DNA from: Fulvia fulva
Lineage: Eukaryota > Ascomycota > Dothideomycetes > Mycosphaerellales > Mycosphaerellaceae
Assembly: GCF_020509005.1 (NCBI RefSeq)
Contig: NC_063018.1
Span: forward strand, 2,356,001 to 2,420,000
Reading direction: 5' to 3'
Length of the DNA: 64,000 nucleotides
Shown: in pieces, positions 41,501 through 53,383 of the stretch
Layout: each line of letters begins with the position of its first letter
Position numbering within the stretch: position 1 is the first letter of the stretch
Notes under the pieces: model-generated
What the model saw: only the letters and a program-made list of their open reading frames with translations
The model's database searches: none
What the model was told of the DNA's origin: nothing
Program-made: the position numbers and the translations under genes

Positions 41501-43432
41501 AGAGAGTATACTAGTATACTATAGCTTAAGAATTTCCGAGATCGAGTAGATAAACGGTACTCCTCCTTGAAGTTTAGTCTAGACAACGGGTTTACTAGAC
41601 AAGGATTTTAGGGTGAAACTAGGTAGTTAGATAGCAAACTGTTAGCTAAACTAATTCTACGAAATAAGACTAACTCTAAGGCTAGGAACAAACAGGACAT
41701 TTTCTAAGACAATTTGCTTTCTAGAAGGACTACCTATTACTGCACTTCCTATATATATAGCTTATAGATAGCCACCCCTAACCTTGATCTACTTCCTCTT
41801 TTAAAGAGGCTTCAGTGTCCTGAATAGTGAATCTTAGTTAGTTATATGTGATGATGTATAAGAGTCAAGTAACCACTCGGACGAGGGGTACTTGCCTTTG
41901 GCTTCTATAGTAGAATAGGCAACCTCATTAACATTATCATCTTCTAATAGTATCTTAGGGTCTAATACATCTTCCTAGGTCGTATAGGCCCTTGTAGGCT
42001 TACTAGAGGAGGCCTTTGGCTTGCGGCTCTCCTTCATCTACTTTATAAGGTCCGTTATTACCTTAAGGACATCACAAAGGTTTAGTAATAATAACCTCCT
42101 ACGAGGTGGTAACGGTTGTCTCTTAGTAGGGTAGGTAACCCTAGCTAGTTTGTCCTTGTTCCTAACAGCCTGCTAAGCTATAGAAAGGTGTAGGCACTTG
42201 CTTATAAAATGGTCACTACCGTAGAGATAGTACGTAAGCTTGCCCTAGGAACCCTTCTTAGCGAACATAGCTATCCCTTAATAAATCATTGATTCTTACT
42301 TCTCCCTAAGAATTGCAAGAATGTCTTATAGTAAGAGATTCACCTAGGCATTAATTGCATTGCGAATTGAGCTAAATAAGTCTAGCAGAGCTACTAAGAG
42401 TTACTAGATCTTTCTGTCCTTAGTCTTGATGTCTTAGAACTAAGGCAAGATTGAAACAGCCCTCCTTATAATTAAGCTAAGCTCCTACTAGGCGTCATCT
42501 ATTAACTAGTCCTCTATCATCACGAAATTAGTGTATTGCTAAAGCAAACTTCTTCTAGTAGCGAGAAGTCTTCTCTTGTATTTAGCTTTAGCCTATTCCT
42601 ACAACTCCTTCGTATACCGGATCTCGTATATTATCTCTTAGTCATCTATCGACAGACAGATATACATCTTATATAGGGCCGTTACATTATGCCGTCTATA
42701 CGATGCCTTCCTTATCGCTTAATCTAAAGGAAGGGATGACTCCGATAATATAGAGGGTGTCGCTATAGATAGGGTTGTAGCGGGAATGTCCGTAATAATG
42801 TCTTCGAGGACCTAGTCAACCTGCTTTAATACTAGGTATATTCTTATTAGCTTGAACTATGTTTCGTAGTTCTCTCTTATTAGAACAGGTGCTACTCTCT
42901 TTCTTATAAACCTAGTCTCGTTCTCCATTTTCTTTTATAAGTTAAGGGATAGGTTAGCTGCCCTTAGGTAAAAGGATGTATTCGGTCGTACGCGATCGGA
43001 TCGAAATAGGATAAAACGAACGCGAGGTTAATAGCGGAGAGGATGGCTATCCGCCGGGAAGGGGAGGAAAGTCGAAGGATCGTATTAGTACTAAGACACT
43101 ATAGCGTAACTATCTTAGTAGAGGGGGTTTCTAAGACACTACGACTCTCTTAGAATAAACAGTTAGTCGATACGAACGCGATGTCCGGAGAGCGACTCTT
43201 CTTAGTAAGCTCGCCTACTTGTCTAAGGTATTAGTATAGGCTCCCTAACTCGGAGTCTAACAGTGCCTTACTAGGCTCTTTTACGTCTTATATATACCTA
43301 TAGTACGGCTGTAGCTTCCTATATAATGCGGGTGCGGCCTCCAGTCTACCTTCCTTTTATTCTAAAGAGGGATAACTCTAATACGACTTTGTCGAGGGTA
43401 AAACACCGAGTTACTAACCCGGGCTTATAACC

Positions 43433-43666
43433 TATTAAATAGGTATAAGTTACGTAGTAGTAGAAGACGGCGGATCATACTAAAGACGAAGAAGGACCTA
43501 ATAGGATAGCGTATATCTATATATAGTATCGCCGGTATTAGTATAGGTAGATACTAGGTGTCCGGATGTTTACTAGCCTATAGGCTAGTAGACCCTAGTC
43601 ACGTGATCTAGTCACATGACACACCCACACCCACATGCTTGTCCTACGGCCTATATGTTCTTAATA
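43433..43666 (-). repeat. 5' LTR of old copia element
   Basis: Same LTR as 32589-32822 with a partly different set of RIP changes. It is followed by the TAGAA duplication. Confidence 0.9.
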
Positions 43667-43671
43667 TAGAA

Positions 43672-46530
43672 TAGATAATCCGCGCTCGAATTAAGAATAG
43701 AATTCTTAAGTATAGTTAAGGTACTTATACAAATACTTAGTTCTTAGTAGCGAAGAAGGTCGAGCTAAATAGCGAAGATATACTATATAGGTTGATCAAC
43801 TCCGCTATACTCTTAAACGAGGTAACGATAAGGGATATAAACATTTCCCTAGATACGGACGGGTTCTCGGAAGACTTTACTAGGTATAGAGTAGCCTCTT
43901 TAGTAGACTTGTTTTTAGGGTACGACTAGATCACGCTTAACAAAAGTAGCCGAGATTTAACGGCCTTTATAACGCCTCTTAGGCTTATACGGTATATAAA
44001 GTTACTATAGGGTACGACGAACTCAGTTACTTAGTTCGTACGGGCAGTAACTAAGGTGTTAATAGACTATATTTCTTACCGAGCAAAACTATTTCTTAAC
44101 GATATCGGCGTAAAAGGTCCTACTAAGGATTATAGTAACGCTAAGGTAGAGCCTAGCCTTCGATAATAGGTCGTAGAATATATTATATCCCTTAATCTTG
44201 TTCTTACGGACCTAGAGAGGGCCGGAGCGGTAGTTATAGGGGAGAAGTCGTAGTAGCTTTATAAGACCCTAAAGATTATAGGCTATATTACTAGCCCGAG
44301 CGGCCGCTATCTAGATCCTAAGGTAGTAGCTAAGATCTTAGACTAGCTAACCCTAAAGTACGTAAAGGACGTTCGAGTTTATATTAGGATCTATGTTTGC
44401 TTCCGGATTTAGATCCCCTATTTTATAATCGTCGCTCGGCTAATATATAAGCTTTTAAGGAAGGACGTCGAGTTTGTCTAGACTAAGAATAAGTAGTTCT
44501 CGAAAGAGAACCTAGTAAGATTCTTAGTAATAACACTAGCGTTAGTAACTATCTCCTACGCCCTAGGAGCTAGTAGGATCTTCGTTTCTATTAATGCGAG
44601 TAGTATTAGGTAGGATTATATAATATCGTAGGAATTACTAGATAACACTCGACGAAGACACCCGGTAAGGTATAAGAGCGGTACCTAGAACGTAAACGAG
44701 GCTAAGTACGATATAGAAAAGCGGGAGTACCTTGGAGTACTAAAGGGCCTTAAGAAGGTGTAGCGCTATCTCGTAGGAATAGACTTTATCCTCGAAGTTA
44801 ATACTTAAACGCTAATATAGTAGTAAAAGCGGCTAGTATCCGACATTCTAAACTCTATAATAGTAAGGTAGGTTACTTAGATCCGGCTATTTACCTTTAA
44901 AGTAAGGTATGTTAATAGGAAGAAGTACTCCGGACCGGATATACTATCTCGTAAACTACCTATAGCTAAAGAGCTTACGGAACCTAACGATAATATTAAT
45001 AAGATAATTAACGACAAATTCTTCCGTTACGCCGAGCTAGTTAATACTTTCTCCGTTATTCTAGAGCGTAAACGACTCCTCGGACCCTGGTATAGTAATA
45101 ATTTCGAGCTTATAGCTTATATTCTAGAATATCGAACACGACCGGAAGGGGTTACCCGGGCTAAGTATCGAAACCTCGTTAAGAAGAGTCCTCGGTACTA
45201 CTTAAGAGACAAGCTCTTATTTTGTTAGCGGCGAAGGGGTGTACCGATATAGCTAGTAGTAGACGATAATGATACTTAGAAAGAGATCGTAATATACTAT
45301 TATAAAATATATAGTTACCGGAGTACCGAGCTAGTATATAATCTTATTACTAGCCGGTATTACTAGGAGGGCTACTTCTCCGACGTATCGAATTAGATAA
45401 GGACTTATACTCCTTATAACTTTCGCGAAGGTAACTAGAGAGTAGGAGAAATATACTTATCGACTTAGTAGGTTATAGGAGAGAGGTAGTACTACGATCC
45501 CGTCTACGTATATAGAAACGAGTACTTACTTATTGCCCGAGAAGCTCTAAGTAGGTAGATTAAGGCGAAGGTCGTACGGAAGCCTCTAAATTCGCGGGCG
45601 ATTACTAAGTTCTTATACGAGATAGTATTTAGCCGATATAGATACTACTATAAGATTGTGCTTAATAACGCTAGTATTAATAAAGGGGAGGTAGAGAGGA
45701 TACTTATTAGTATAGGTATTAAGTATATCCGGATCTTACCCTACTACCCGTAGTTAAATATAACTATAGAAGTAGGATATCGACCTATTCTAGCTATATT
45801 AGCCAAGCTTACTAAGAACACCTATAAGTCCTAGGAGCGATAGATCACTACGGTACTTTAGGCTAATAGAACTACGGTATCTAGAATTACGGGTATAACT
45901 CCGGCGGAGGTCCTATATAGCTATCGTACTATTCTCCCGATCGAGATAGGATACCCGATATAGGCGAACTATAAATAGGGATCTATTAGATCAACGGAGA
46001 AGCTGTTAGCTATTCGGGCGCGTTAATTATAGGTACGGGATATAAGTCTTTAGGAGTTATAGTTATAGAGAGTAAGGCTTTATATCCTAAGTAAGGAATA
46101 CTTCGATACTAAACGTAGTATTAACTTCGTAGGGTTCTAGGTCGGGGATCTTATAGTCAAGTTCGACAAGCCGTATAAGGATAACCTATCTAGAAAGATT
46201 AGTTACCGCTAGCTTAGGCCGTATTATATAGCTAAGGTGTACTCGGGGTTTAGTATATACGTCCTTAAAGAGCTTAATAGTACGAGGTTAAATAGTATAT
46301 AAGCCCGAGAGAACCTGAAGCTAATCCTATAGTTAAGACCGGACCCGGAGCTTAATCTTCCTAAAGCTAAAGACATTATAGTACTAGAGGATAGGGTTGA
46401 TATCGCGAATATTAAAAAAGACGATCTTCCGAACGAGAACAGACCTACTACGTCTAAATCTAACGACAAAGAAGATGACGATATACTTCTAATAGGCATT
46501 AATAGAGCTACTACATTTTAGGAACTAGAA
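43672..46530 (+). mobile_element. Ty3/gypsy element, right half (RT, RNase H, integrase), RIP-decayed
   Basis: This continues the frame broken at 32588. Readable relics are the reverse transcriptase core (FLGYD then ITLN, and GTTNSVT) at about 43910-44030, RNase H around 44580-44820 and an integrase core (KIVLNNASINKGE, then PYYP) around 45640-45760. CpA is nearly absent and TAG stops are frequent. The right end is uncertain; no LTR was recognised. Confidence 0.7.
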
Positions 46531-46539
46531 TCTAAGTAG

Positions 46540-46632
46540 TACAGTTCTTAGTAAAAGTAGCCCGCTCGGTAGTATAGCCCGCTCGGTAGTATAGCCCGCT
46601 CGGTAGTATAGCCCGCTCGGTAGTAAAGTACG
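46540..46632 (+). mobile_element. Truncated right end of a pogo element with 17-bp repeats
   Basis: AGTTCTTAGTAAAAGTAG and the terminus AGTAAAGTACGTTA match the right end of the pogo element at 18638-19924. Between them the unit CCCGCTCGGTAGTATAG is present about four times (46561-46627), against once in the full element. Homology upstream fades within about 20 bp, so only the terminus is present. Confidence 0.7.
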
Positions 46633-46703
46633 TTACTATATATCGGAAGGATCCTATAGGTTTCTAGTACGTCTAATAAGTCCGAATCTAATATAGTATT
46701 ACC

Positions 46704-46924
46704 TATTAAGAATATATAGGTTATAGGTTCAACATTAGGTACTTAGGGGGATTAGTAATTAGGGCTTACTAGTCAAGTCCTAAGTATAGCTACTCCTCCT
46801 AAAACACCTATACTATTAACTAGTAATACTATATATAGATATAGCTATCCTATTAGGTCCTACTTCATTTATATAATCTGTAATTCCTATCCTCTACGGC
46901 TACGTAATTCGTAACCTATTTAAT
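46704..46924 (+). repeat. 5' LTR of third copia element
   Basis: Begins TATTAAGAATATATAGG where the 3' LTR has TGTTGAGAATATGCAGG; the differences are mostly CA/TG to TA. Confidence 0.88.
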
Positions 46925-47479
46925 AGGTTATAAGCCCGAGTTAGCCTTTAGGTCTTATAGATTAAAGTCGTAGTAGTTATTCCTCTATAATACTAAAAGG
47001 AAGGGCAGACTAGAGGCCGCCTCCGTATTATATAGGAAGCTATAGCTCGCTATAGGTGTATATTAGTCGTAAAAGAGCCTAGTAAGACACTGTTAGACTT
47101 TGACTAACTTAGAGGGTTAGAAGAGAAGCCTATACTAATACCTTAGAAAGGTAGGCGAGCCTATTAGGAAGAGTTGCTCTTAGGACATCGTATTGTCCTT
47201 ACTAACTAACTGTTCCGTCTAAGAGAGCCGTAGTGTCTTAGAACACCCTCCCCTAAGAGAGCTATAGACAGTGTCTTAGAAACACGATCCTTACGACCGA
47301 CTTTCGTCGCTTTCTAGTAGATAGCTATTCTCTCTACTATTAACCTCGCGTTCGGTTTACCTCCTATCGATCCGATCGCGTACGAACGAATACCTTTCTT
47401 CTATAGGTAGCCATCCTGTCCTATATATAAAAGTATAGAGGAAACTAGACATAGTACCCTTAGTAGGAGGAGAGTAGTA

Positions 47480-50400
47480 CCTATCCTAACTAAGGACAAC
47501 TAGAGGACATAGTTCTTATTAATGCAAGACCATCTTAAAGCTTAAGATGTGCTTTAGGTTATAGATAGAAGCCATCCATTATTAAGCACACCCAGCTCCT
47601 TAATACTATCTAAGTCATTAGATCCCTCACCTAGACTTAAAGAGTCAAGATATAGTCTAGTTGGGAGGAAAGCAAATGTAAAGGCAAGATATAAGATCTT
47701 CATCTGCCTTTCACAAGATGACCAAGATGAGGTGTTAGAGATAAGACAAGCTGGAGAGATCTAGCTTAAGATGAGGGCAAAGTATAGCAAGGTTCATGCT
47801 GTATATATAATGGCAGTTGTTCAAGAATTGATCAACTTCAGAATGACAGATAGCATGACCATTAGATAGGCCTAGGTCCACCTTAGCAATCTTGCAAGAA
47901 GGATTGCTGAAGTTGACCCAGCAGAGGCTCACTACAGAGAGCCTACAAGGAAGCTAAAGCATCTGCTTCAAGCCCTGCCTGAGGTGTATCTTGAGACCAA
48001 GAACACCATCCTATCCTAGCCAGGACTGTCATATAAAAATTGTCTACAACTGCTTGAGTCACATGAATCCAGGCTGGAAGTTGCATCTAAGGAAACAGCA
48101 ATGTTTATAGGAAGAGGTTTCCAGGGCAAGATCACCTGCCATCTCTGTAATGGTGATCATGTGATCAAGGATTGCCCACACTTCTCTAGAGCCAAGCATG
48201 CTGTCAGGAAGGACAAGCTCAACAGAGGAAACACCTCTGTTGCAAAGAGACAATCATCACCACCAAGAAGGAGGTCCCTATCCCCAAGCCTGAGGGACAT
48301 CCTAGTGGTGATGAAGGACCTTACAAGGAAGGTGGGTGACAGCCAGAAGAAGAAAGCCTCATCCACCAAGAAGCCTGCAAGAGCCCATGCAACCTAGGAA
48401 GACTTATCAGACCCTGAGACACTATCAGACGATGATGAAGTCGATGAGGTTGCCTATTCAACTGTGGAAGCCAAAGGCAAATACCCCTCCTCAGAGTGGT
48501 TGCTTGACTCTTGTGCTTCATCCTATATGACTGACCAGGATTCACTTTTCAGGACCCTGAAACCTCTTCAGAAGAGGAAGTGGATCAAGGTTGGGGGTGG
48601 CTACCTACATGCCACACATAAGGGCAGTGCAGTGATAGGTGGTCCTTCTAGGAAGCAGATTGTCTTGAAGAATGTTTTGTTTGTTCCTAGCCTTGGAGTT
48701 AGCCTTGTTTCTTGGAATCAGTTCAGCTAACACTTTGCTGTCCAACCACCCAGTTTCACCCTCAAATCCCTTTCTGGAAAACCTGTTGTCCAGACAAAGC
48801 TGAGAGGGGGTGTTCCATTCATTCAAAGTGTTTCAGAGCAGCTTAAAGCTATGCCTCAAGCATATGCCTCTCTATAGGAGCATGACTTGGATCTGTCCAA
48901 GTTAGGTACACATTTTGAATGTGAATTAGAACAGGCTATGACTGCCACTGAGTCCTAGGACCAGTGGGAGCTATAGCATAGAAGATGTGCACACCTTAGC
49001 AAGGGACTGCTAAGAAACCTGCATAGGGTCACTGACGAGAAAGATCCCATTCCTGTTCCTTCTGAACACCAGAACTGCAAGGTCTGCTCCCTTACAAACA
49101 TGAGGAAGTTCAAAGGACCTGCCATAGAGAGGAAAGGAGAGAGGCTGGCCCTCATCTCTATTGACATCTGTGGGCCTTTTCAAGGTGCAGTCTCAAGACT
49201 TGGCTTCAAGTACTGGCTTGAGATTGTAGACAACTTCTTAAGGAAGAAGTGGGTAATCCCTTTGAAGGCTAGGAGTGATGCACCTACAGCTCTAAAGGAA
49301 TGGAAGGTTCAGGTAGAGAACAGCTTAAGGTGTTTTCTATCTGCAATCCGTAGTGATGGTACAAGGGAAATTCTTTCCTTGCTAGAACAGTGGGAGAAGG
49401 AGTTTGGCATTCAGATTGACACAACTGATGCCTACAACTCACTTCAGAATGGACCTGTGAAAAGGTCAATCCAAGCCTCTAAGGACATAGTGAGAGCTAT
49501 GCTTGAGGACTCAAATATGCCAGTTGAATTCTAGCTAGAGGCCCTTATTGCTCAAACTGTAGTCAGAAACAGACTTCCAAATGGACCAATAATAGATGGT
49601 TCTACTTTTTCACCAGAAGAAGCCTTCACTGGCCAGGTACCATCAGTTGACCATTTGAGAGTCTAGGGATGTAAAGCAGTGGTCTATGTAGACCCGAGAT
49701 CCCAACCTCAAGGCTTGAGAAGTGACAAGCTCATGAACAGGGGCAAAGAAGTTGTCTTTGTTAGCTATATGGAGAACACCACAAAGCAATAGCTCTTCTA
49801 GGAGCCTGACATGAAAGCCATCAAAACACACGGGCAAGTTGACTAGTTTGAGAATGAGAAGGGGGGTGATATGGATCTTGGCATCACCTTCACAAACCAG
49901 TCAAGCAGAGCCCTAAAGAGAAACCCTGTTGGAAGACCTCCTGCTCAGGTCTCCAGTTCATTAATGTAGCCATAGCAGCTCCAGGCAAAGCCTCTGTTTG
50001 TGCAACTTCCCCAACCTCCAAAAGACATTAGAGAGTACCAGAAGATTGGAGTAGAGGGGACTCCAAGAAAAGAAAAGGAAGAGGAACTTGTTCAGGAGGA
50101 TCAACCTCAACAGCCACCTCAGCTTGCAGGCAAGAAGAGGTCAAGGGGGGATGAAGATGATGGCTCTGCTAAGCATGAAGCCAAGCATTATAGGGCATTG
50201 ATTGCTTAGATGTTTCATCTTGATCCAACTATGAGCTAGGTTGAGGAAATCCTGAATGATGTAGAGGGACATGCATTTGCTGCTGTTAGGCAGGCCATAG
50301 CCTACCAGCAGGAAGTGCCAATCCCAAAGTCCTATAAGGAGGCAGTGGGAGACCCCAATTGGGGACATATGTGGAAAGAGGCAATCCAGAAAGAACTTAT

Positions 50401-51916
50401 TGCCTTAGGAAGCAACAACACCTTGGATCCAGTTGTACTACTAAGGGGTGCAAACCTGGTTACATCTAAGTGGGTTTTTGATGTGAAAAGAATGATCAGT
50501 GGAGCCATTGAAAAGTTCAAGGCAAGACTAGTTGCAAGAGGGTTTTCACAGAAATATAGTGTTGACTTTGAAGAGACCTTTGCACCTACTGTTAGGCATG
50601 ATACCCTTAGGGTCTTTATGGCTGTAGTATGTGAGAGATATCTTGAGATGCACTAGGTAGATGTGAACAATGCTTTCACCGAAAGTAGCCTTCTTGAAGA
50701 CGTCTACATGGTCCCACCCCTAGGTGTTGAAATTTCACCAAATATGGTCTTTAAGGTCCTTAGAAGCCTGTATAGACTGAAGTAAGCAGCTAGATATTAG
50801 AACAAGCTCTGTGTTGCCAAGCTAGAACAGATTAGATTCACCTAGTCCTAGGTGGATCCATGCCTACTCATCCACAGAGGAAGAGACATCATGGTCCTCA
50901 CCTATATGGATGACATCCCTATTGCAGCTCCAAAGCTATTAGATGTTCAGTGGTTCAAGGCTGAATTCGGAAGAGTGTTCAAGGTCAAAGATCTTAGGGA
51001 ACCTAAGAAGATCCTTGGAATGAGGATTACAAGAAACAGGTCCTAAGGTACTGTGAAGCTCGATCAAGGACACTACATCCAAACTAACCTTGCCAAGATG
51101 GGCATCTCTCTAGAGAAGGCCACACCTACACTCTCACCTATAGACAGCTATAAGGATCTGAGACCTTCAGCTGCTATAGATAAGAGGTGCAACAAACAGG
51201 AGTACTAGAGTTGCAATAGTACCTGGATGTGGCTAATGACAATGACAAGGCCAGACCTTGCTTTCCCCCTTAGAAGAATCAGCTCATATGTTGCTGACCC
51301 TTCAAAGCAACATCTTAGAGCTTTGAAGAAACTCTCTAGATATCTGAGATCATACCCAGACCTGGGCTTGATGTACAGAAGAGGAGGAGGTATTCTCTAG
51401 GGATACTCAGATTCTGATTATGCTATAGACAAGGCAGACAGAGTCTCAATCCTTAGACATGTGTGGTTCCTTTGTGGATCACCTGTGTCCTGGATGAGTG
51501 GGAAGCAGAAGTCTGTTGCCACATCAACAATAGAGGCTGAGTTTACGGCCATGAATGCAGCAGCCAAGCAGTCACAGTTTCTTGCTACAGTCCTCAGAGA
51601 GATGAGGTGTCCTGACCTGGTTAGAGAGTGTTCATTCTAACCTAGGATCAAGGCAAGCAAAAGTACTGTTGATGAGCTGAGACCAGTGAAGCTTATAGGT
51701 AACAACCAAGCAGCTTTGACCTTTGTCAAAGATGCCTATGTCTATGACAGGTCAAAGCATATTGATGTGGCATACCACTATATCAGGAATCTCTGGTGGC
51801 AAAGGAAGATTGTAGTGGATTACTGCCACACAAAGGACATGGTTGCTAATGGGCTGACTAAGCCCCTCAATAGCCAGCAGTTTCAAAACTTTGTAAGGCA
51901 GCTCCAGCTTGCATAA
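47480..51916 (+). pseudogene. Copia Gag-Pol pseudogene of the third element
   Basis: Ordered open pieces cover the zinc knuckle (48101-48397), protease (48464-48730, WLLDSCASSYMT), integrase (49100-49534), reverse transcriptase (50315-50656 and 50852-51046 with YMDDIP) and RNase H end (51686-51916). They are separated by single TAG codons, usually where the young copy has Trp or Gln in a CCAG/CTGG setting. Long reading pieces between stops show that decay is milder than in the old copia element. Confidence 0.85.
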
Positions 51917-51950
51917 GGGATTGTTTGAGGCCTTCTGACCTGAGTGGGAG

Positions 51951-52175
51951 TGTTGAGAATATGCAGGTCATAGGGTCAACATTAGGTGCTTAGGGGGATT
52001 AGTAATCAGGGCTTGCTAGTCAAGTCCTGGGTGCAGCTGTCCCTCCTGAAACACCTACACCATCAACTGGCGATACTGTACATAGATACACGCTATCCCA
52101 TTGGGTCCTTCTTCGTTCACATAATCTGTAATTCCTATCTTCCACGGCTGCGCAATTCGTGTCCTGTTCTCAACA
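51951..52175 (+). repeat. 3' LTR of third copia element
   Basis: 225 bp, TGTTGAGAAT...TCTCAACA. Its second half matches the young element's LTR (CGCTATCCCATTGGGTCC), but its first half does not. Confidence 0.9.
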
Positions 52176-52579
52176 TTACCCTTATTATCCGATTCTTTAT
52201 AATTCTCTTCTACGGCTTCTTATATAGTAGCTATACGCGTACGACGCTACGACGATAGCCGTATACTATCTTCTAGACCTCCTCTTCCTACTAGGTCCGT
52301 TATATTCCTAGATATCGCGCGGAGTTTACCTAATTCGCGCTACTAGCGATCTATAGTATACGCTCTAAGCTACGCTATATTTCTATTATTACGCGGTATT
52401 ACGTAAATGTCTCTTTTCGGATCGATAGCGCCAACCTCTACGCGTAGGATAATGAATAGCTCGTCGTAAATAGGTACGTAGTCGTAGAGGAGTAGTCGCT
52501 ATAGTGTATATGTCGCGATCCGAGCGTGTACATGGGCAACATCCCACCATCAAAACTTGATGCCACGTACGCCAAGAAT

Positions 52580-52642
52580 CAGGTGACTGATTAGTCACCT
52601 GCAGCCTCTTCAAGAGCAACACCTGTCTATTCTAGATAGACA
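52580..52642. repeat. Two adjacent short palindromes
   Basis: CAGGTGACT (52580-52588) pairs with AGTCACCTG (52593-52601) across a 4-base loop. TGTCTAT (52624-52630) pairs with ATAGACA (52636-52642) across TCTAG. Confidence 0.7.
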
Positions 52643-53355
52643 TATGCAATACACAACCTGCTTTTGAAACACCCTATCTGAGCCCGTACAATAACTTCCC
52701 ACACTTCTAACGTGATAGTATATACTAAAATAGGACATAGAATAGGTTATATAGAAATCCCTAAGGCTTTTACTATAGTATAGCTATAGATAAGCGGTTT
52801 ATAGGGGATTATAGAGGAGGCTTTGTTCTATAGATCCGCGAAGTAACAATTTAGAAAATATATCTTAATATCGCTATTGTCGCGTATAGAGCAATTAAAT
52901 ATCGTAAGCTATTATAGTATAAAACAGGTACGCGTCTACGTAGCGATAGCGCTTTTCGCGACTTACGCCCTTAGACTACCTGCGCTTTAGTAGCCTAGAC
53001 TTGTTCCTATTAGGTAACGAAGCGAGCTTGCGTTAGGGGTTCTGATAGGCTGAGATTACGCTCGTGTTGGATCTGACTGTCGGATCTTCAACACGGCCCG
53101 GCTACGGCTCATGTATCGGCAGCTTTCTCCAACGACGAATGCGAGAAAGGCGATGACGAAAGACGGGCTCGAGAATATCAGAACTTCCATGCCGACCGGT
53201 TGCTACTGTATAGATAAGAATCATCGCATCGTCGGCCGGTGTAACCTCATTTCATATGAATGTATATACAGCATCAGCATCAGCATCATCGCCATCATCC
53301 TTCACACATTTCCATTCTAGACAACCCTCTTCCTGCCCAGGCATAGATTCCCAAA

Positions 53356-53383
53356 CACCACCACCACCACCACCACCACCACC
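53356..53383 (+). repeat. CAC microsatellite abutting a start codon
   Basis: A 28-base CAC run ends directly at the ATG of salicylate hydroxylase, so it forms the end of its 5' leader. Confidence 0.9.

Larger units (their letters stand above)
32589..43666 (-). mobile_element. Old Ty1/copia element, RIP-decayed, split by a younger copy
   Basis: The LTRs are 32589-32822 and 43433-43666, each 234 bp, with ends now read as TATT...AACA and TATT...AATA. The 5-bp target duplication TAGAA flanks it at 32584-32588 and 43667-43671. Internal sequence matches the young copia copy base for base except for widespread CA-to-TA and TG-to-TA changes, which create stops throughout. The element is interrupted at 33043/38583 by the young copy. 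Without that insertion it is about 5.5 kb. A relic of the tRNA primer site (GGGCTTATAACC, plus strand) precedes the right LTR. Confidence 0.9.
46704..52175 (+). mobile_element. Third Ty1/copia element, plus strand, defective
   Basis: The LTRs are 46704-46924 (RIP-decayed) and 51951-52175 (little changed). The perfect duplication TTACC lies at 46699-46703 and 52176-52180. The primer-site relic GGTTATAAGCCC follows the 5' LTR, and GAGTGGGAG precedes the 3' LTR. Internal proteins closely match the young copia Gag-Pol, but TAG codons interrupt the frame. The 5' part up to about 47480 is CpA-poor and CpG-rich. The body to 51950 is almost free of CpG but keeps CpA. Confidence 0.9.
52176..53383. other. 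RIP-decayed flank, then return to ordinary DNA
   Basis: 52181-52510 and 52700-53030 are RIP-like relics I cannot classify; the first continues the sequence broken at 46703. Between them 52511-52690 has ordinary composition with two small palindromes. From about 53040 it is gene-like flank of the salicylate hydroxylase. Confidence 0.5.

Noticed and set aside
46224..46499. Minus-strand 91-codon frame in the gypsy region
   Set aside because: The gypsy relic reads on the plus strand here. The frame is stop-free only because CpA loss removes some antisense stops.
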